A stretch of DNA of 64,000 nucleotides from Bacteroidota bacterium (GCA_020444515.1 JAHLKX010000010.1:62001-126000), one strand, 5' to 3'; positions 49,430 through 59,554 are shown, counted from the first letter of the stretch. Program-made: numbers and translations. Notes: a model not told the origin generated them from the letters alone.

Positions 49430-50404
49430 ATGAGCTCATCAACATTTAAAGTGCGATTGGGATTGTTTGTTGCCGGAGGGTTTTTACTCCTCATTATCGG
49501 CATATTTATGATAGGCAGACAAAAAAATCTATTTAACCCTGTATTCAAACTTTCGACTACCTTCTATAATGTAAGCGGATTGCAGGTGGGAAATAATGTT
49601 CGCTTTTCAGGTATTAATATAGGAACGGTCGACATTGTTAAAATTATTAATGATTCAACCATACAGGTGGATATGCTAATAAAAAAGGATATACAACCCT
49701 TTATTAAATCCGACTGCCAGGCTGCGATCGGTTCCGAAGGAATTATCGGTGACCGGGTATTGATCATAACGCAAGGTTCCACTGATGCTGAATCGGTAAA
49801 AGACGGGGATATGCTGTTATCAATAGAACCAGTTGAGTTGGATGCCATCGTGGCAAGTTTACAAATATCAGCAACAAATGCCGAAGTAGTAACCAAACAA
49901 CTGGCCGAAGTAATGATCAATGTTAACCAGGGTAATGGTACCATTGGCAGACTGATTCAGGATTCGACCATTGCTGAAAATATCAATGATATTATTATAA
50001 ATTTTAAGGAGTTAAGCATCGGTTCGGAGGAAAAGCTGGCAATTATCATGAACAACCTGAATACAAATATCGATTCGATCATGGCCAGCCTCAATTTAAC
50101 AGCTGCAAATACAGTGATGACATCCGGGCAAATGAATGAAATCATGACGAAAATCAATGAAGGAGACGGCACACTTGGTTTGCTGATACAGGATACCACC
50201 ATGTCGGGGAATTTAAGTCAAACTTTCGAAAACCTGGAAACGAGCACAGCAAGTCTGGATGAAAACATGACCGCTTTAAAAAGCAGCTTCCTTCTGAGGG
50301 GATATTTCAAAAAGCAGGAAAAGAAAAGGATAAAAGCAGAAAAGAATGCGATTGAGATGGATGCAAAAATAGCTGCTGAAGAATTAAAAGAGGAGGGGAA
50401 ATAA
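49430..50404 (+). CDS. MlaD/MCE-domain protein
   Basis: VRLGLFVAGGFLLLIIGIF...FYNVSGLQVGNNVRFSGINIGTVD. Confidence 0.93.
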   Translation: MSSSTFKVRLGLFVAGGFLLLIIGIFMIGRQKNLFNPVFKLSTTFYNVSGLQVGNNVRFSGINIGTVDIVKIINDSTIQVDMLIKKDIQPFIKSDCQAAIGSEGIIGDRVLIITQGSTDAESVKDGDMLLSIEPVELDAIVASLQISATNAEVVTKQLAEVMINVNQGNGTIGRLIQDSTIAENINDIIINFKELSIGSEEKLAIIMNNLNTNIDSIMASLNLTAANTVMTSGQMNEIMTKINEGDGTLGLLIQDTTMSGNLSQTFENLETSTASLDENMTALKSSFLLRGYFKKQEKKRIKAEKNAIEMDAKIAAEELKEEGK

Positions 50405-50472
50405 CAACTACAGTTTGACAGGTGGCATTATTATCAAGGAATTATGAGATATTACATGAAACATCATGGGCT

Positions 50473-52347
50473 ATGTACCACAAATTTTTATTTATTATGT
50501 TTTTCGCCTTTTGTTTTTGCAGTCAGGTACATGCACAAAATCCGATATCCCACAAAGACTCAGTAAGAATCCAGCGCGATTCCCTGCTTTCCATCCGCGA
50601 TTCAATAAGGATCAAAAATGATTCTTTAAAATATGGTGCACTTGAAAATTTTTCGGAAAAATCAAAATTCACGAAATTTCTCCATCATTTAATTTTAAAA
50701 AAAGTTACCCCTGATACCCTACAAAAAGCAAAGAAAAGTAAAAGAATAAAACCGAAATCTTATCTCGGTAATGAAGGTTACATTATCAGAGATATTCATG
50801 TGGTCACATTTGATCCATTTGGCCATTTCATCCAGGATACTTCGATACATCCGCAGAAATTTTTAATGAAAGCGGGCAATACGCTGCACATAAAGACGTA
50901 TCCGTTTACCATCAAAAATATGTTGCTTTTCAAAGAGAATGAACCTTATGATTCTTTGGCGGTACAGGAATCCGAAAGATTGATACGGTCGCAGAGATTT
51001 TTGCGGGATGTTCAGCTTTTTACTTTACCGGCATCCAAAGGTTCCGACTCACTTGATGTGTATGTGTGGGTGTGGGATGTCTGGAGTTTAGTGCCTGGCG
51101 TCGCCTGGTCAACTAATTCGCTCAAAACAGATTTAACGGATGAAAATTTTATCGGACTGGGGCATCGCTTTCGTGGTGATATGAGATGGGACCGGCCGAC
51201 AGGCACCAATTTTACCCGTATCAGCTATTTAATTCCCAATATCAAAACATCCTATATTAGCGCCAGTCTTGAATATTATTTTTCGGGCAACAATGATCTG
51301 TTACGAAATATCGCTTTTGAAAGGACTTTTTATTCACCATTGACTAAATGGGCGGGAGGTGTTTTTTTAGGGCAGATGATCACTTCGGTATCATACATCC
51401 AACAAGATACGGTCCGGCATATTTCTTCGAATACGAATCTCCAGGATTACTGGGGGGCCTGGTCGTGGAAGTTGTTAAAAGGCAATTCGGTTGCGGCACG
51501 CACCACAAACCTGATCCTGTCGGGACGGATGATCATGACGAGATACCCGGGAAGACCGGCAGCATCGGAAGCGGCGAACATATTCAACAGTCAGACCACT
51601 TATTTCGCGGGACTGGGATTCACTTCACGAAAGTATATTCGCGACAGGTATATTTTTGATTACGGAAAAGTGGAAGACGTACCCATAGGCCGTGCTTTTG
51701 GACTAACAGCAGGCTTTGATGTTCAGCAAACCAACCGGTGGTATCTGGGTTTGCAGGCTGCCTGGGGCAATTATTACCGCTTTGGCTACCTGAGCACCCA
51801 CTTCGAATACGGTACATTTGTCCAAACCTCAGGACTTCAGCAGGGAGCAATAACCGGCAGGTTCAATTACTTTACACGATTATTCAAACTGGGCAATTGG
51901 AAAATAAGGCAGTTTGTAAAACCCACAGCAATTTTCGGTTTAAAACGGTTTCCGGGTGACAACCTCACTTTTAAAGAAGATATGAAGGGATTTGAAGAAC
52001 TTGCCTATGCAGCTTCAAGCATGGTGGTTTTAACCCTGCAAACCCAAAGTTACGCACCATGGAACCTGTTCGGATTTCACTTTGGTCCCTACTTTTTTAC
52101 CTCGCTGGGGATGCTGGGAAATGAATCTTCGGGCTTTAGCAAAAGCCGGCTTTACTCGTTTTTTGGGTTGGGGGTTTTAATTAAAAATGATTACCTGGTC
52201 TTCAATAACTTCCAAGTTTCCCTGGCATTTTATCCTTTTGTTCCAGGAAAAGGAGCCAATATTTTCAGGACAAATTCCTTTGAAACCCGTGATTACGGTT
52301 TCAGGAATTTCGAAATATCAAAACCCAGCATCGTGAATTTTAATTAG
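50473..52347 (+). CDS. outer-membrane beta-barrel with POTRA-like N-terminal region
   Basis: Signal-like FLFIMFFAFCFCSQVHAQ; GYIIRDIHVVTFDPFG...; aromatic-rich alternating C-terminal half; start after 50422. Confidence 0.65.
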   Translation: MYHKFLFIMFFAFCFCSQVHAQNPISHKDSVRIQRDSLLSIRDSIRIKNDSLKYGALENFSEKSKFTKFLHHLILKKVTPDTLQKAKKSKRIKPKSYLGNEGYIIRDIHVVTFDPFGHFIQDTSIHPQKFLMKAGNTLHIKTYPFTIKNMLLFKENEPYDSLAVQESERLIRSQRFLRDVQLFTLPASKGSDSLDVYVWVWDVWSLVPGVAWSTNSLKTDLTDENFIGLGHRFRGDMRWDRPTGTNFTRISYLIPNIKTSYISASLEYYFSGNNDLLRNIAFERTFYSPLTKWAGGVFLGQMITSVSYIQQDTVRHISSNTNLQDYWGAWSWKLLKGNSVAARTTNLILSGRMIMTRYPGRPAASEAANIFNSQTTYFAGLGFTSRKYIRDRYIFDYGKVEDVPIGRAFGLTAGFDVQQTNRWYLGLQAAWGNYYRFGYLSTHFEYGTFVQTSGLQQGAITGRFNYFTRLFKLGNWKIRQFVKPTAIFGLKRFPGDNLTFKEDMKGFEELAYAASSMVVLTLQTQSYAPWNLFGFHFGPYFFTSLGMLGNESSGFSKSRLYSFFGLGVLIKNDYLVFNNFQVSLAFYPFVPGKGANIFRTNSFETRDYGFRNFEISKPSIVNFN

Positions 52348-52417
52348 ATTGTGCTGGCCGGGTAAAACCAATAAAAGGTCCGCTTTAAGAATTTTGGCCT
52401 TCCGCAAGAAGTCAATA

Positions 52418-52484
52418 TGTGTGAATGATGTAACTCTATTCGTTAATTGTGTAATGCTTTCCAGCTATATACTTATCACCTTTG
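52418..52484 (+). promoter_or_regulatory. regulon promoter copy D
   Basis: TGTGTGAATGATGTAACTCTATTCGTTAATTGTGTAA-N24-CCTTTG. Confidence 0.8.
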
Positions 52485-52541
52485 TATTGTGAAAATTATT
52501 TCACCCCTGGCCCGGCAGTTTCGGGATTTAATACATATAAA

Positions 52542-53003
52542 ATGAAAAAAACAATTTTAACCCTTGCTATTGCTATGCTTACAGCAGGGACAATATTTAC
52601 CGGTTGCGAATCAAACTCCGGGAAAACGGAAAGCAATCCTGACCAAACGCAAAAGTCAATGAATGATGATGAAGGATTACAACATATGGGAACAACCATG
52701 ATGGCTGGTGATACAATTATGGATTATCAAAATTTCAAAAATGTATCTGAAAATAAAATCATTGCCTTTGAAAAAAGTATTGCACAACTAAAAGTGAAAA
52801 TCGCTGCCGGGGAAAAAGATACCCGGGAAGAATATTCGAAGCAATTAGCCTCTCTGGAACAAAAGAACAAAGACATGAAAAAGAAGTTGGGAGATTATAA
52901 AGAAGATGGAAAAGACAAGGGGGCGCAATTTAGAAATGAATTTAACCATGATATGGATGAGCTGGGCAAAGCAATAGAAGGTTTAACACTTAAAACTGTA
53001 TAA
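52542..53003 (+). CDS. coiled-coil lipoprotein, paralog of 45813-46265
   Basis: MKKTILTLAIAMLTAGTIFTGCESN...LASLEQKNKDMKKKLGDYKEDGKDKGAQF; start reassigned from 52482. Confidence 0.8.
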   Translation: MKKTILTLAIAMLTAGTIFTGCESNSGKTESNPDQTQKSMNDDEGLQHMGTTMMAGDTIMDYQNFKNVSENKIIAFEKSIAQLKVKIAAGEKDTREEYSKQLASLEQKNKDMKKKLGDYKEDGKDKGAQFRNEFNHDMDELGKAIEGLTLKTV

Positions 53004-53058
53004 CAGGACGAAAAGTAAACTAGTCGAATTATAATTATAAAAAACTTAATAAAACAAA

Positions 53059-53628
53059 ATGAAAACAATGACCTTTTTAAGCATTTTCCTCCTGTTGATT
53101 ATAGGAGCTAATGTTTCTGCACAGGAATCGAATGCGACCGAAAAGTACGGCAACACACTAAACCTGGGATTAGGAATAGGATACTACGGGTATGTTGGCC
53201 GTTCCATGCCGGTGCTTCATGCCGACTTTGAGTTCGACGTGGCAAAAAGTTTTACGCTGGCTCCGTTTCTTAGTTTCTATTCTTACCGAAACGATTACTA
53301 TTACGGTAATCCGCATGACGAAAACAGGTATTATTATCACGAAACTGTTATTCTTGTCGGTGCAAAAGGCACTTACTATTTTGATGATTTGCTTAATGCA
53401 AACCCAAATTGGGATTTCTATCTTGCCGGCTCGCTCGGTTTTGCCATTTCAAATTCCCGCTGGGATGATGGGTACCCTGGTGACAAAGATTATTATCACA
53501 GCGCCAGCCCTTTATTCCTGGATCTGCATATTGGTGCAGAATACCATTTCAATAACAAGTTGGGGGCATTTCTTGATTTATCAACAGGGGTGTCAACAAT
53601 TGGGTTGGCAATTCACCTGAACAAATAA
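53059..53628 (+). CDS. outer membrane beta-barrel-like protein
   Basis: Signal peptide LSIFLLLIIGANVSAQ; aromatic alternating strands, GAEYHFNNKLGAFLDLSTGVS. Confidence 0.75.
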   Translation: MKTMTFLSIFLLLIIGANVSAQESNATEKYGNTLNLGLGIGYYGYVGRSMPVLHADFEFDVAKSFTLAPFLSFYSYRNDYYYGNPHDENRYYYHETVILVGAKGTYYFDDLLNANPNWDFYLAGSLGFAISNSRWDDGYPGDKDYYHSASPLFLDLHIGAEYHFNNKLGAFLDLSTGVSTIGLAIHLNK

Positions 53629-53849
53629 TCTTTTATTAGGATCAGGCTAATGTCCTTTGCATTTTCATTATAACGCCATTGAATTTTTGAAATCACATAA
53701 AACTAACGACATGAATAATGAAAATAATCCCTGATATTTAATGGCGAAAAATGGTCAGGTATTATGAAGGCATATCCATTTCAATGGGCCGGTTCATTCT
53801 TAAATTCCAATAATTTTAATTTAAGGTTATTACCATCGATCATATTAAA

Positions 53850-53916
53850 TGTGTGAATGATGTAACTAATTTCAAGAATAATGTAATGATTTAATATGTG
53901 AAGAGAAATACCTTCG
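53850..53916 (+). promoter_or_regulatory. regulon promoter copy E
   Basis: TGTGTGAATGATGTAACTAATTTCAAGAATAATGTAA-N24-CCTTCG. Confidence 0.7.
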
Positions 53917-53961
53917 TTTTGTAATCCATTATTCGTTTTTAATCACTAAAACTTTAAAATC

Positions 53962-54117
53962 ATGGGAAATTTATTATACATCGTAGCTGTCATCCTGATC
54001 ATTGGATGGGCTGTCGGATTTTTTGCATACAGTGCCGGAAGTATTATACACATATTACTTGTAATAGCACTTATTGCAATACTTTTCAGGTTAATCAAGG
54101 GAGGAAAAACTGTCTGA
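53962..54117 (+). CDS. lmo0937-like small membrane protein, paralog 2 (not in ORF track)
   Basis: MGNLLYIVAVILIIGWAVGFFAYSAGSIIHILLVIALIAILFRLIKGGKTV*. Confidence 0.85.
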   Translation: MGNLLYIVAVILIIGWAVGFFAYSAGSIIHILLVIALIAILFRLIKGGKTV

Positions 54118-54248
54118 TCGCTTGCCTTCGTCGGTAAGTAAACAGGACCGGGTATCAGCATATTTATGTGCAGCATCTCCCCGGAATAAAATTAACACTG
54201 ATAAATCAACTAAACTTTTAACAATTAATAACTTATAATTCAATCAAA

Positions 54249-54668
54249 ATGAAAACACTGACAAAAAAGATATTATTAGGCGCTTTTTCAATCCTGATCT
54301 TATTATCGTTTAATTCATGTACGAAGAAAAATGATTTTCTGCCTTCAACAGTTACGCCTGCTGCAGAAGGATATGTTAAGGTAAAAAAGGACAAAAACAA
54401 TAACTACGTTATTAATATCCGGATATCAAACTTAGCTGCGGTTGAAAGCCTGCAACAATCAAAGAGTACTTATGTAGTGTGGATGGAAACAGACCAGCAG
54501 ACAACAGAAAACATCGGGCAGGTGAAGAGTTCAAATAAATTAAATGTGACATTTGAAACGGTATCTTCATCCAAGCCGGTTAAAATATTTATTACTGCCG
54601 AAGAGGATGGAAGTGACGAATTTCCGGGTAACCAGGTTGTTTTATCCACAGCCAAGATCAAGGTATAA
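54249..54668 (+). CDS. small lipoprotein, hypothetical
   Basis: Lipobox-like LLSFNSCTKKN; beta-rich. Confidence 0.65.
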   Translation: MKTLTKKILLGAFSILILLSFNSCTKKNDFLPSTVTPAAEGYVKVKKDKNNNYVINIRISNLAAVESLQQSKSTYVVWMETDQQTTENIGQVKSSNKLNVTFETVSSSKPVKIFITAEEDGSDEFPGNQVVLSTAKIKV

Positions 54669-54717
54669 TATATATGATATTTATTTTAGGAATACATTAT
54701 AAAATATAAATTTTGCT

Positions 54718-55344
54718 ATGAAACAGAATACAATAAACAAAGAAACAGAACAAAAAAAACTCAACGAGTGGAATTCTTTGGCAGATGATTTAAATGCCCT
54801 GCTGCATTTAGAAGCAGCCGTTTTAAAGGATGAATTTGAAAATCAGAAGAACCACCTGAAGGTATGGCTGGAATATGTAAATGACTGGGTGAGCAATGTT
54901 AAAGATGTTAGTGAAGAAAAGAAAATGCAACTAAAGTCTTCCGTCCAAAAGTTACGTGATCAGGTGGCCGCCGGTAAAGCCGATACAGAAGATGCCCTGA
55001 TAGAACAGCAGCAAAATATAAGCAATGGAATCGAGCAATTAAAAATAAATATTACGGAGGTTTATGGAGCATCAAAAACAAAGATCGGGAATTTTGCCGG
55101 GGAAGCTGCTGATAAACTGGATGATTTCCATACCCGTTTTGACTTGTTCAGGCTGCAGTTTTACCTTGGAAAAGAAGAAGCAAAAGAAGATTGGGAACAA
55201 AAAAAGAAAGAGATTTCAAATCAATTACAAAAGATTAAATTAAGCATTGCAAATGGATACGAAGATCGGGCGGATAACTGGGATCATTTTTCCGATGAAA
55301 TGACAGATGCCTGGATGCACATCAAAAATGCATTCAGGATTTAA
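54718..55344 (+). CDS. coiled-coil protein, sll1863-family stress-response-like
   Basis: Helical, charged; DDLNALLHLEAAVLKDEFEN..., GYEDRADNWDHFSDEMTDAWMHIKNAF. Confidence 0.65.
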   Translation: MKQNTINKETEQKKLNEWNSLADDLNALLHLEAAVLKDEFENQKNHLKVWLEYVNDWVSNVKDVSEEKKMQLKSSVQKLRDQVAAGKADTEDALIEQQQNISNGIEQLKINITEVYGASKTKIGNFAGEAADKLDDFHTRFDLFRLQFYLGKEEAKEDWEQKKKEISNQLQKIKLSIANGYEDRADNWDHFSDEMTDAWMHIKNAFRI

Positions 55345-55366
55345 TTGAATTATAAATTCGCTTTTC

Positions 55367-55540
55367 ATGAAAAATTCACTTTATGTAATAGCAGGCTTGC
55401 TGATAATCATTTGGGCCATTGTTTTTTTCGGATTTAACGCATATGAATATGTTCATATGCTGCTTGTACTGGCCGGATTTATCATTCTTATCCGGCTGAT
55501 ATTCAGGAAACAATTATCGAATAAAAATGATCTGGGCTAG
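55367..55540 (+). CDS. lmo0937-like small membrane protein, paralog 3 (not in ORF track)
   Basis: MKNSLYVIAGLLIIIWAIVFFGFNAYEYVHMLLVLAGFIILIRLIFRKQLSNKNDLG*. Confidence 0.8.
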   Translation: MKNSLYVIAGLLIIIWAIVFFGFNAYEYVHMLLVLAGFIILIRLIFRKQLSNKNDLG

Positions 55541-55786
55541 TTGATGTTAAAAATGAGGCTGTACGATATTTTTTGGTTAGACTCATATTCAATAAATGAC
55601 AGAATTTCGAAAATCATTATAAGTAAACCTGATAACTTTTAGCTTACTGTATCAGGCGTGGCTCAGTTTCAAGTTGCTTCTCATTCTTCTTAGGTCTTCA
55701 ATGAACATGATCAAGTCTGCAACACTTTTAACATCTCTATTCCTCAGGTATGCATAAGGTTCCACAAATTTCGGGTTAAATATATA

Positions 55787-55847
55787 AATGAGGCAGATTA
55801 TCATATGAATTGTGTAAAGTTTTCCGGTGAAAATAACGCTACCTTTG
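55787..55847 (+). promoter_or_regulatory. regulon promoter copy F (degenerate first half)
   Basis: AATGAGGCAG...21 bp...AATTGTGTAA-N24-CCTTTG. Confidence 0.6.
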
Positions 55848-55867
55848 GATCAAATAAATGTTATTAT

Positions 55868-56116
55868 ATGAGCATCGTGGATGAATACAAAAAAAATAAT
55901 AAAATGAAGAACGATCAATATGTCATTGCAACCATGGTTTCTATCATCTGGGGGCTTATTTTCTGGGGATCTATTTCAGTTATGGGAATCAACATGCTGG
56001 TTGCCGCAGTTGTAATCCCTTTCTTTGCCTGGCTGTTTTCGACACTTACGATCCAGGTGATTGATCAGAAATTGACAACCATTCGAATTTACAACCTTCA
56101 GAAATATAACCACTAA
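55868..56116 (+). CDS. small two-TM protein, hypothetical
   Basis: VIATMVSIIWGLIFWGSISVMGINMLVAAVVIPFFAWLFSTLTI; start uncertain (55868 or 55904). Confidence 0.55.
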   Translation: MSIVDEYKKNNKMKNDQYVIATMVSIIWGLIFWGSISVMGINMLVAAVVIPFFAWLFSTLTIQVIDQKLTTIRIYNLQKYNH

Positions 56117-56126
56117 TTCCAAAGCT

Positions 56127-56315
56127 ATGCTGACTTCGAAATATACACCAGAAGAAATCAACGAAATAAAAATCAAGCTCAAAAGGATGTACCCACAGTT
56201 GACAGCCGCCGATCTATCCTCCACGGTTGGAAAAGAAATGATCATGCTGAGCCTGGTTGCTTATAAGCTGCGTAAAACCCGCCAGCAGTTTCAGGATATC
56301 ATTGATGGACTTTAG
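56127..56315 (+). CDS. small hypothetical protein
   Basis: 62 aa, coding spacing consistent with upstream gene. Confidence 0.45.
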   Translation: MLTSKYTPEEINEIKIKLKRMYPQLTAADLSSTVGKEMIMLSLVAYKLRKTRQQFQDIIDGL

Positions 56316-56345
56316 ACCACCTGTCCACGATCGTAGAGCGGATCG

Positions 56346-57023
56346 ATGATAAAAGAATGCTTTAAAGAAATGAAACTATTTTTAGCTCAATTGAATTCCG
56401 ATCAGCTTGTAAAATTTGAGATTTTTGCAGTTGCAGTCACCGCTTTTCTCAAATTTATACTCATCGACTGGCTTAACTTGCGTGCTGTATACATTGTGTT
56501 GATCTGTTTGTTCTGGGTAGGCTATATTTTTTACAGGTACAAAAGCGATCCTTCGATCCTGTCGCGCTGGGGTATTCAACAGCAAAATTTTAGGGCCACT
56601 TTACTTTATCTCCTTCCATTTGCGATTATTTGCATTGCCGGTTTCGGAATATACGGTATGGCCGCTCAAACAGCTGTTATCAATTGGCATTTGATTCCCA
56701 TCCTGCTTGCATATCCTCTATGGGGGCTAATGCAGCAATTTATTGTAGTCGGGTTGATTGCTGGAAATTTGAAATTTATCACAAATCCCAGGTTTAAAAA
56801 CTATCAGATCATACTGATCACATCAATGTTGTTCAGTTTGGTGCATTACCCGGATGGCTTATTAATGGTGTTTACATTTATTATGCAATGGATTTTCACA
56901 ACTGCATTTCTTAGGTGGAAAAACATTTGGCCTCTGGGTCTGTATCATGGGTATATCGGCACCATTCTTTTATTCTTTATATTGGGAAGAGATTTATGGG
57001 AAGAACTGCTTTCAGGATTTTAA
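56346..57023 (+). CDS. CPBP-family intramembrane protease-like protein
   Basis: LMQQFIVVGLIAGNL, FSLVHYPDG, GLYHGYIGT; first Glu pair replaced by QQ. Confidence 0.7.
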   Translation: MIKECFKEMKLFLAQLNSDQLVKFEIFAVAVTAFLKFILIDWLNLRAVYIVLICLFWVGYIFYRYKSDPSILSRWGIQQQNFRATLLYLLPFAIICIAGFGIYGMAAQTAVINWHLIPILLAYPLWGLMQQFIVVGLIAGNLKFITNPRFKNYQIILITSMLFSLVHYPDGLLMVFTFIMQWIFTTAFLRWKNIWPLGLYHGYIGTILLFFILGRDLWEELLSGF

Positions 57024-57050
57024 TCCGGCTTCAGCTAAAGTTTTCATTTT

Positions 57051-57776
57051 TTAAATATGAAAAAATCTTTTCAGGTCAGTTCCTTTTCTCAATCGATAAT
57101 GAATGAAAAGCAATATTGCAGAAACGGGCAAGACTGAAACAAGTGCAATTACACTCCACTGAAAATTCAATCTGTTGTTAATCTGCAATGAAATAATTCC
57201 TTCTATACATACACTGAGAATGCCTGAAGCGATTAAAAATAATGCGATCAGGTTAATTCCGCGCTGTCTCGACCTCCTGACCAGGCTTATTAAAACAAAA
57301 ACAACCAGGTAAAAGGCAAAAACCAGGGGTATACCAAGCTTTGTACCCCATCCTATATTTTTGTTGAACATGTCGAATAGCACCATAAGGATTGAAGTAA
57401 TAATAAAGCTGCCGGTTAAGGAAACGATTATTTTTCTCTTCAAAAAAACAATCATTGTAATAATGAGAAATAGCGCCAAACACGAACTCATAGTGTACTT
57501 TGACCAGGTAATGTCTTTATTGATGATCAGGTCGATGATGAACGTGACAATCATGCCAGATAGTAATATCATTGCTGACAATTGCCAGAATAACCTGCGC
57601 CGCTGAATGGGGGTTAATTCTCTAAAATCAGACAGTAACCGTTCTTCTTGTCTTGTTTCCTGAATTTGAAATTCCTTCTCGTCATCCGGTGATTCCTCTG
57701 AAATATGTTTACCACATAAAGGACAATTTTTCATATTCTCTTCCAGTTCCACACCGCAATTTTTGCATAAGATCAT
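57051..57776 (-). CDS. zinc-ribbon membrane protein (DUF6320-like)
   Basis: MILCKNCGVELEENMKNCPLCGK plus six TM-like segments. Confidence 0.8.
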   Translation of the reverse strand: MILCKNCGVELEENMKNCPLCGKHISEESPDDEKEFQIQETRQEERLLSDFRELTPIQRRRLFWQLSAMILLSGMIVTFIIDLIINKDITWSKYTMSSCLALFLIITMIVFLKRKIIVSLTGSFIITSILMVLFDMFNKNIGWGTKLGIPLVFAFYLVVFVLISLVRRSRQRGINLIALFLIASGILSVCIEGIISLQINNRLNFQWSVIALVSVLPVSAILLFIHYRLRKGTDLKRFFHI

Positions 57777-57778
57777 AT

Positions 57779-59083
57779 TTAATCAGTTTTATAGGTTGTC
57801 AGTTTGACTTTTAAACCTTGATCGACAAGGAATTTTAAAAACCGTTTTTCGAGTTCTTTCGATTTGGTGATGTTTCCAAAACTTAAAATCAGATTATCCT
57901 TAAACCCAATAATTCCACAATTCACTTTTAGCTTTTTATTGGGAGGCGGAGGTGTCACAATGAAATATTTAATGCATTTATTAATTTCGGCAGGCAAAAT
58001 TACATTTCCAAGATTTGTTAATACCCCGCTGTATTGACTGGTTCCCAATGAATAATACTTCACTGAGAGGATGAAACTTTTCAGGAATAGTGGGATACTC
58101 CGTACCAGGAGTTTTTTTTCGCTACCAACATTTCTGGCAATATTTTTATTTACCAGTTTTTCATCTGTTTCCAATTGCATCTGATGAAATACTGTTTTAA
58201 TAATTTCATCAAAGGAATAATGTCCCAATCGCATATCGATTCCGGGCATCACATACAATGAGAAATTTCTCATTGATTTGGATTGATAAATCTTTCGGAG
58301 GTCAATGGGCACCTGTAACCGGATCCACTTATCTTTCCAATAACGACTCTTGATTTTCATATCCTGGTAAACCTCCTGAAGCACGAACAAATAGACAGCA
58401 GTAAGATAAACGGTGATGTTAACGTCTTTTCCATCTGCCATCGCTTTTATTTCATCTTTTGATATAATTGCATTGAGCACATCAAAACGCGGAATATCAT
58501 TGAGTGAAAAAGGCAAATGAAAAGCTTTGGATTGTTTTAACATGGGGGGGATGTCAACTTTGAAATACCGGCTATAAGAATCTTCAAATTCCTCTTCATG
58601 GGCTATTTCATCCGGGCGATGAAAATAGCATTTTTCAGGGATTTTTATTCCGCCTTCTTTGAGATAAATAATCAGCAGGGATTTTAGAAATTCGAATGCC
58701 CCTGAGCCGTCTGTTAGGATATGCGAAAACTCCACACTTAACCTATTCTTTACAGCGAGAATTCTAAATAAAAACCCGTCTTTTGTGAAATTCCTGCAGG
58801 GTGTCCGACAGTCAAATTCAACAGGCATTTCAAGATCGGCATATTCGAGATAATACCAGAAAAAACCTTTTTTAAGCCGAACTTGATAATAGGGAAATCT
58901 GTCCTTTATTGCATCAACTGCCAATAGCAGATTTCGAATGTTTATTCTGTTGTTTAGAACAACCGATATCCTAAAAACAGCCGTAAGCTCATCGGTAATA
59001 ACTGCCGGAAAAATTTTAGCAGCATTATCGAGTGGAAGCCAAAAATTTTCTGCTTTTTCCCCAGGAATATTCATACGCTCCAT
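57779..59083 (-). CDS. condensation-domain/alcohol acetyltransferase-like protein
   Basis: VEFSHILTDGSGAFEFLKSLL (HxxxDG-like); SGVLTNLGNVILP. Confidence 0.75.
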   Translation of the reverse strand: MERMNIPGEKAENFWLPLDNAAKIFPAVITDELTAVFRISVVLNNRINIRNLLLAVDAIKDRFPYYQVRLKKGFFWYYLEYADLEMPVEFDCRTPCRNFTKDGFLFRILAVKNRLSVEFSHILTDGSGAFEFLKSLLIIYLKEGGIKIPEKCYFHRPDEIAHEEEFEDSYSRYFKVDIPPMLKQSKAFHLPFSLNDIPRFDVLNAIISKDEIKAMADGKDVNITVYLTAVYLFVLQEVYQDMKIKSRYWKDKWIRLQVPIDLRKIYQSKSMRNFSLYVMPGIDMRLGHYSFDEIIKTVFHQMQLETDEKLVNKNIARNVGSEKKLLVRSIPLFLKSFILSVKYYSLGTSQYSGVLTNLGNVILPAEINKCIKYFIVTPPPPNKKLKVNCGIIGFKDNLILSFGNITKSKELEKRFLKFLVDQGLKVKLTTYKTD

Positions 59084-59304
59084 ATTACCTACTTCGGCTT
59101 ATTACCGAAATTTTAACCAACCGCACTCGTTCAACGTTTTATGAATATACTTTATAAATTGACAATATATTCAATCAACGGCGAATTACTTTTTATGCCT
59201 AGAAAGATAGTAAAAAAAGTTGATTTTCAGACAATTAATTTTAAAATATGACGGAAGCCTCATTTATTTTGTGTATATTTGCAACAAATATTAATAACAA
59301 TACA

Positions 59305-59496
59305 ATGTATAAAGGAACAGTAAAATTTTTCAATGAATCCAAAGGATTCGGATTTATTAAAGATGCCAACTCACCAAAAGAGTATTTCGTTCATTCAAAC
59401 GGATTAAAAGAAAGTATCAGAGAGAATGATGAAGTAACTTTTGATTTGGAAGAAGGAAAAAAAGGATTAAATGCGGTAAATGTTAAACTGGCATAG
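59305..59496 (+). CDS. cold-shock domain protein (CspA family)
   Basis: MYKGTVKFFNESKGFGFIKDANSPKEYFVHSNGL; start reassigned from 59248. Confidence 0.95.
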   Translation: MYKGTVKFFNESKGFGFIKDANSPKEYFVHSNGLKESIRENDEVTFDLEEGKKGLNAVNVKLA

Positions 59497-59526
59497 TTTA
59501 AAATATATAAACATTTAAAATTTTGG

Positions 59527-59554
59527 GTCCCGCTGTTAGCGGGACTTTTTTTTT
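59527..59554 (+). terminator. intrinsic terminator after csp gene
   Basis: GTCCCGC-TGTTA-GCGGGAC-TTTTTTTTT. Confidence 0.85.

Noticed and set aside
53192-53620. 142-aa plus ORF
   Set aside because: Alternative frame inside the better supported 53059-53628 signal-peptide/barrel gene.
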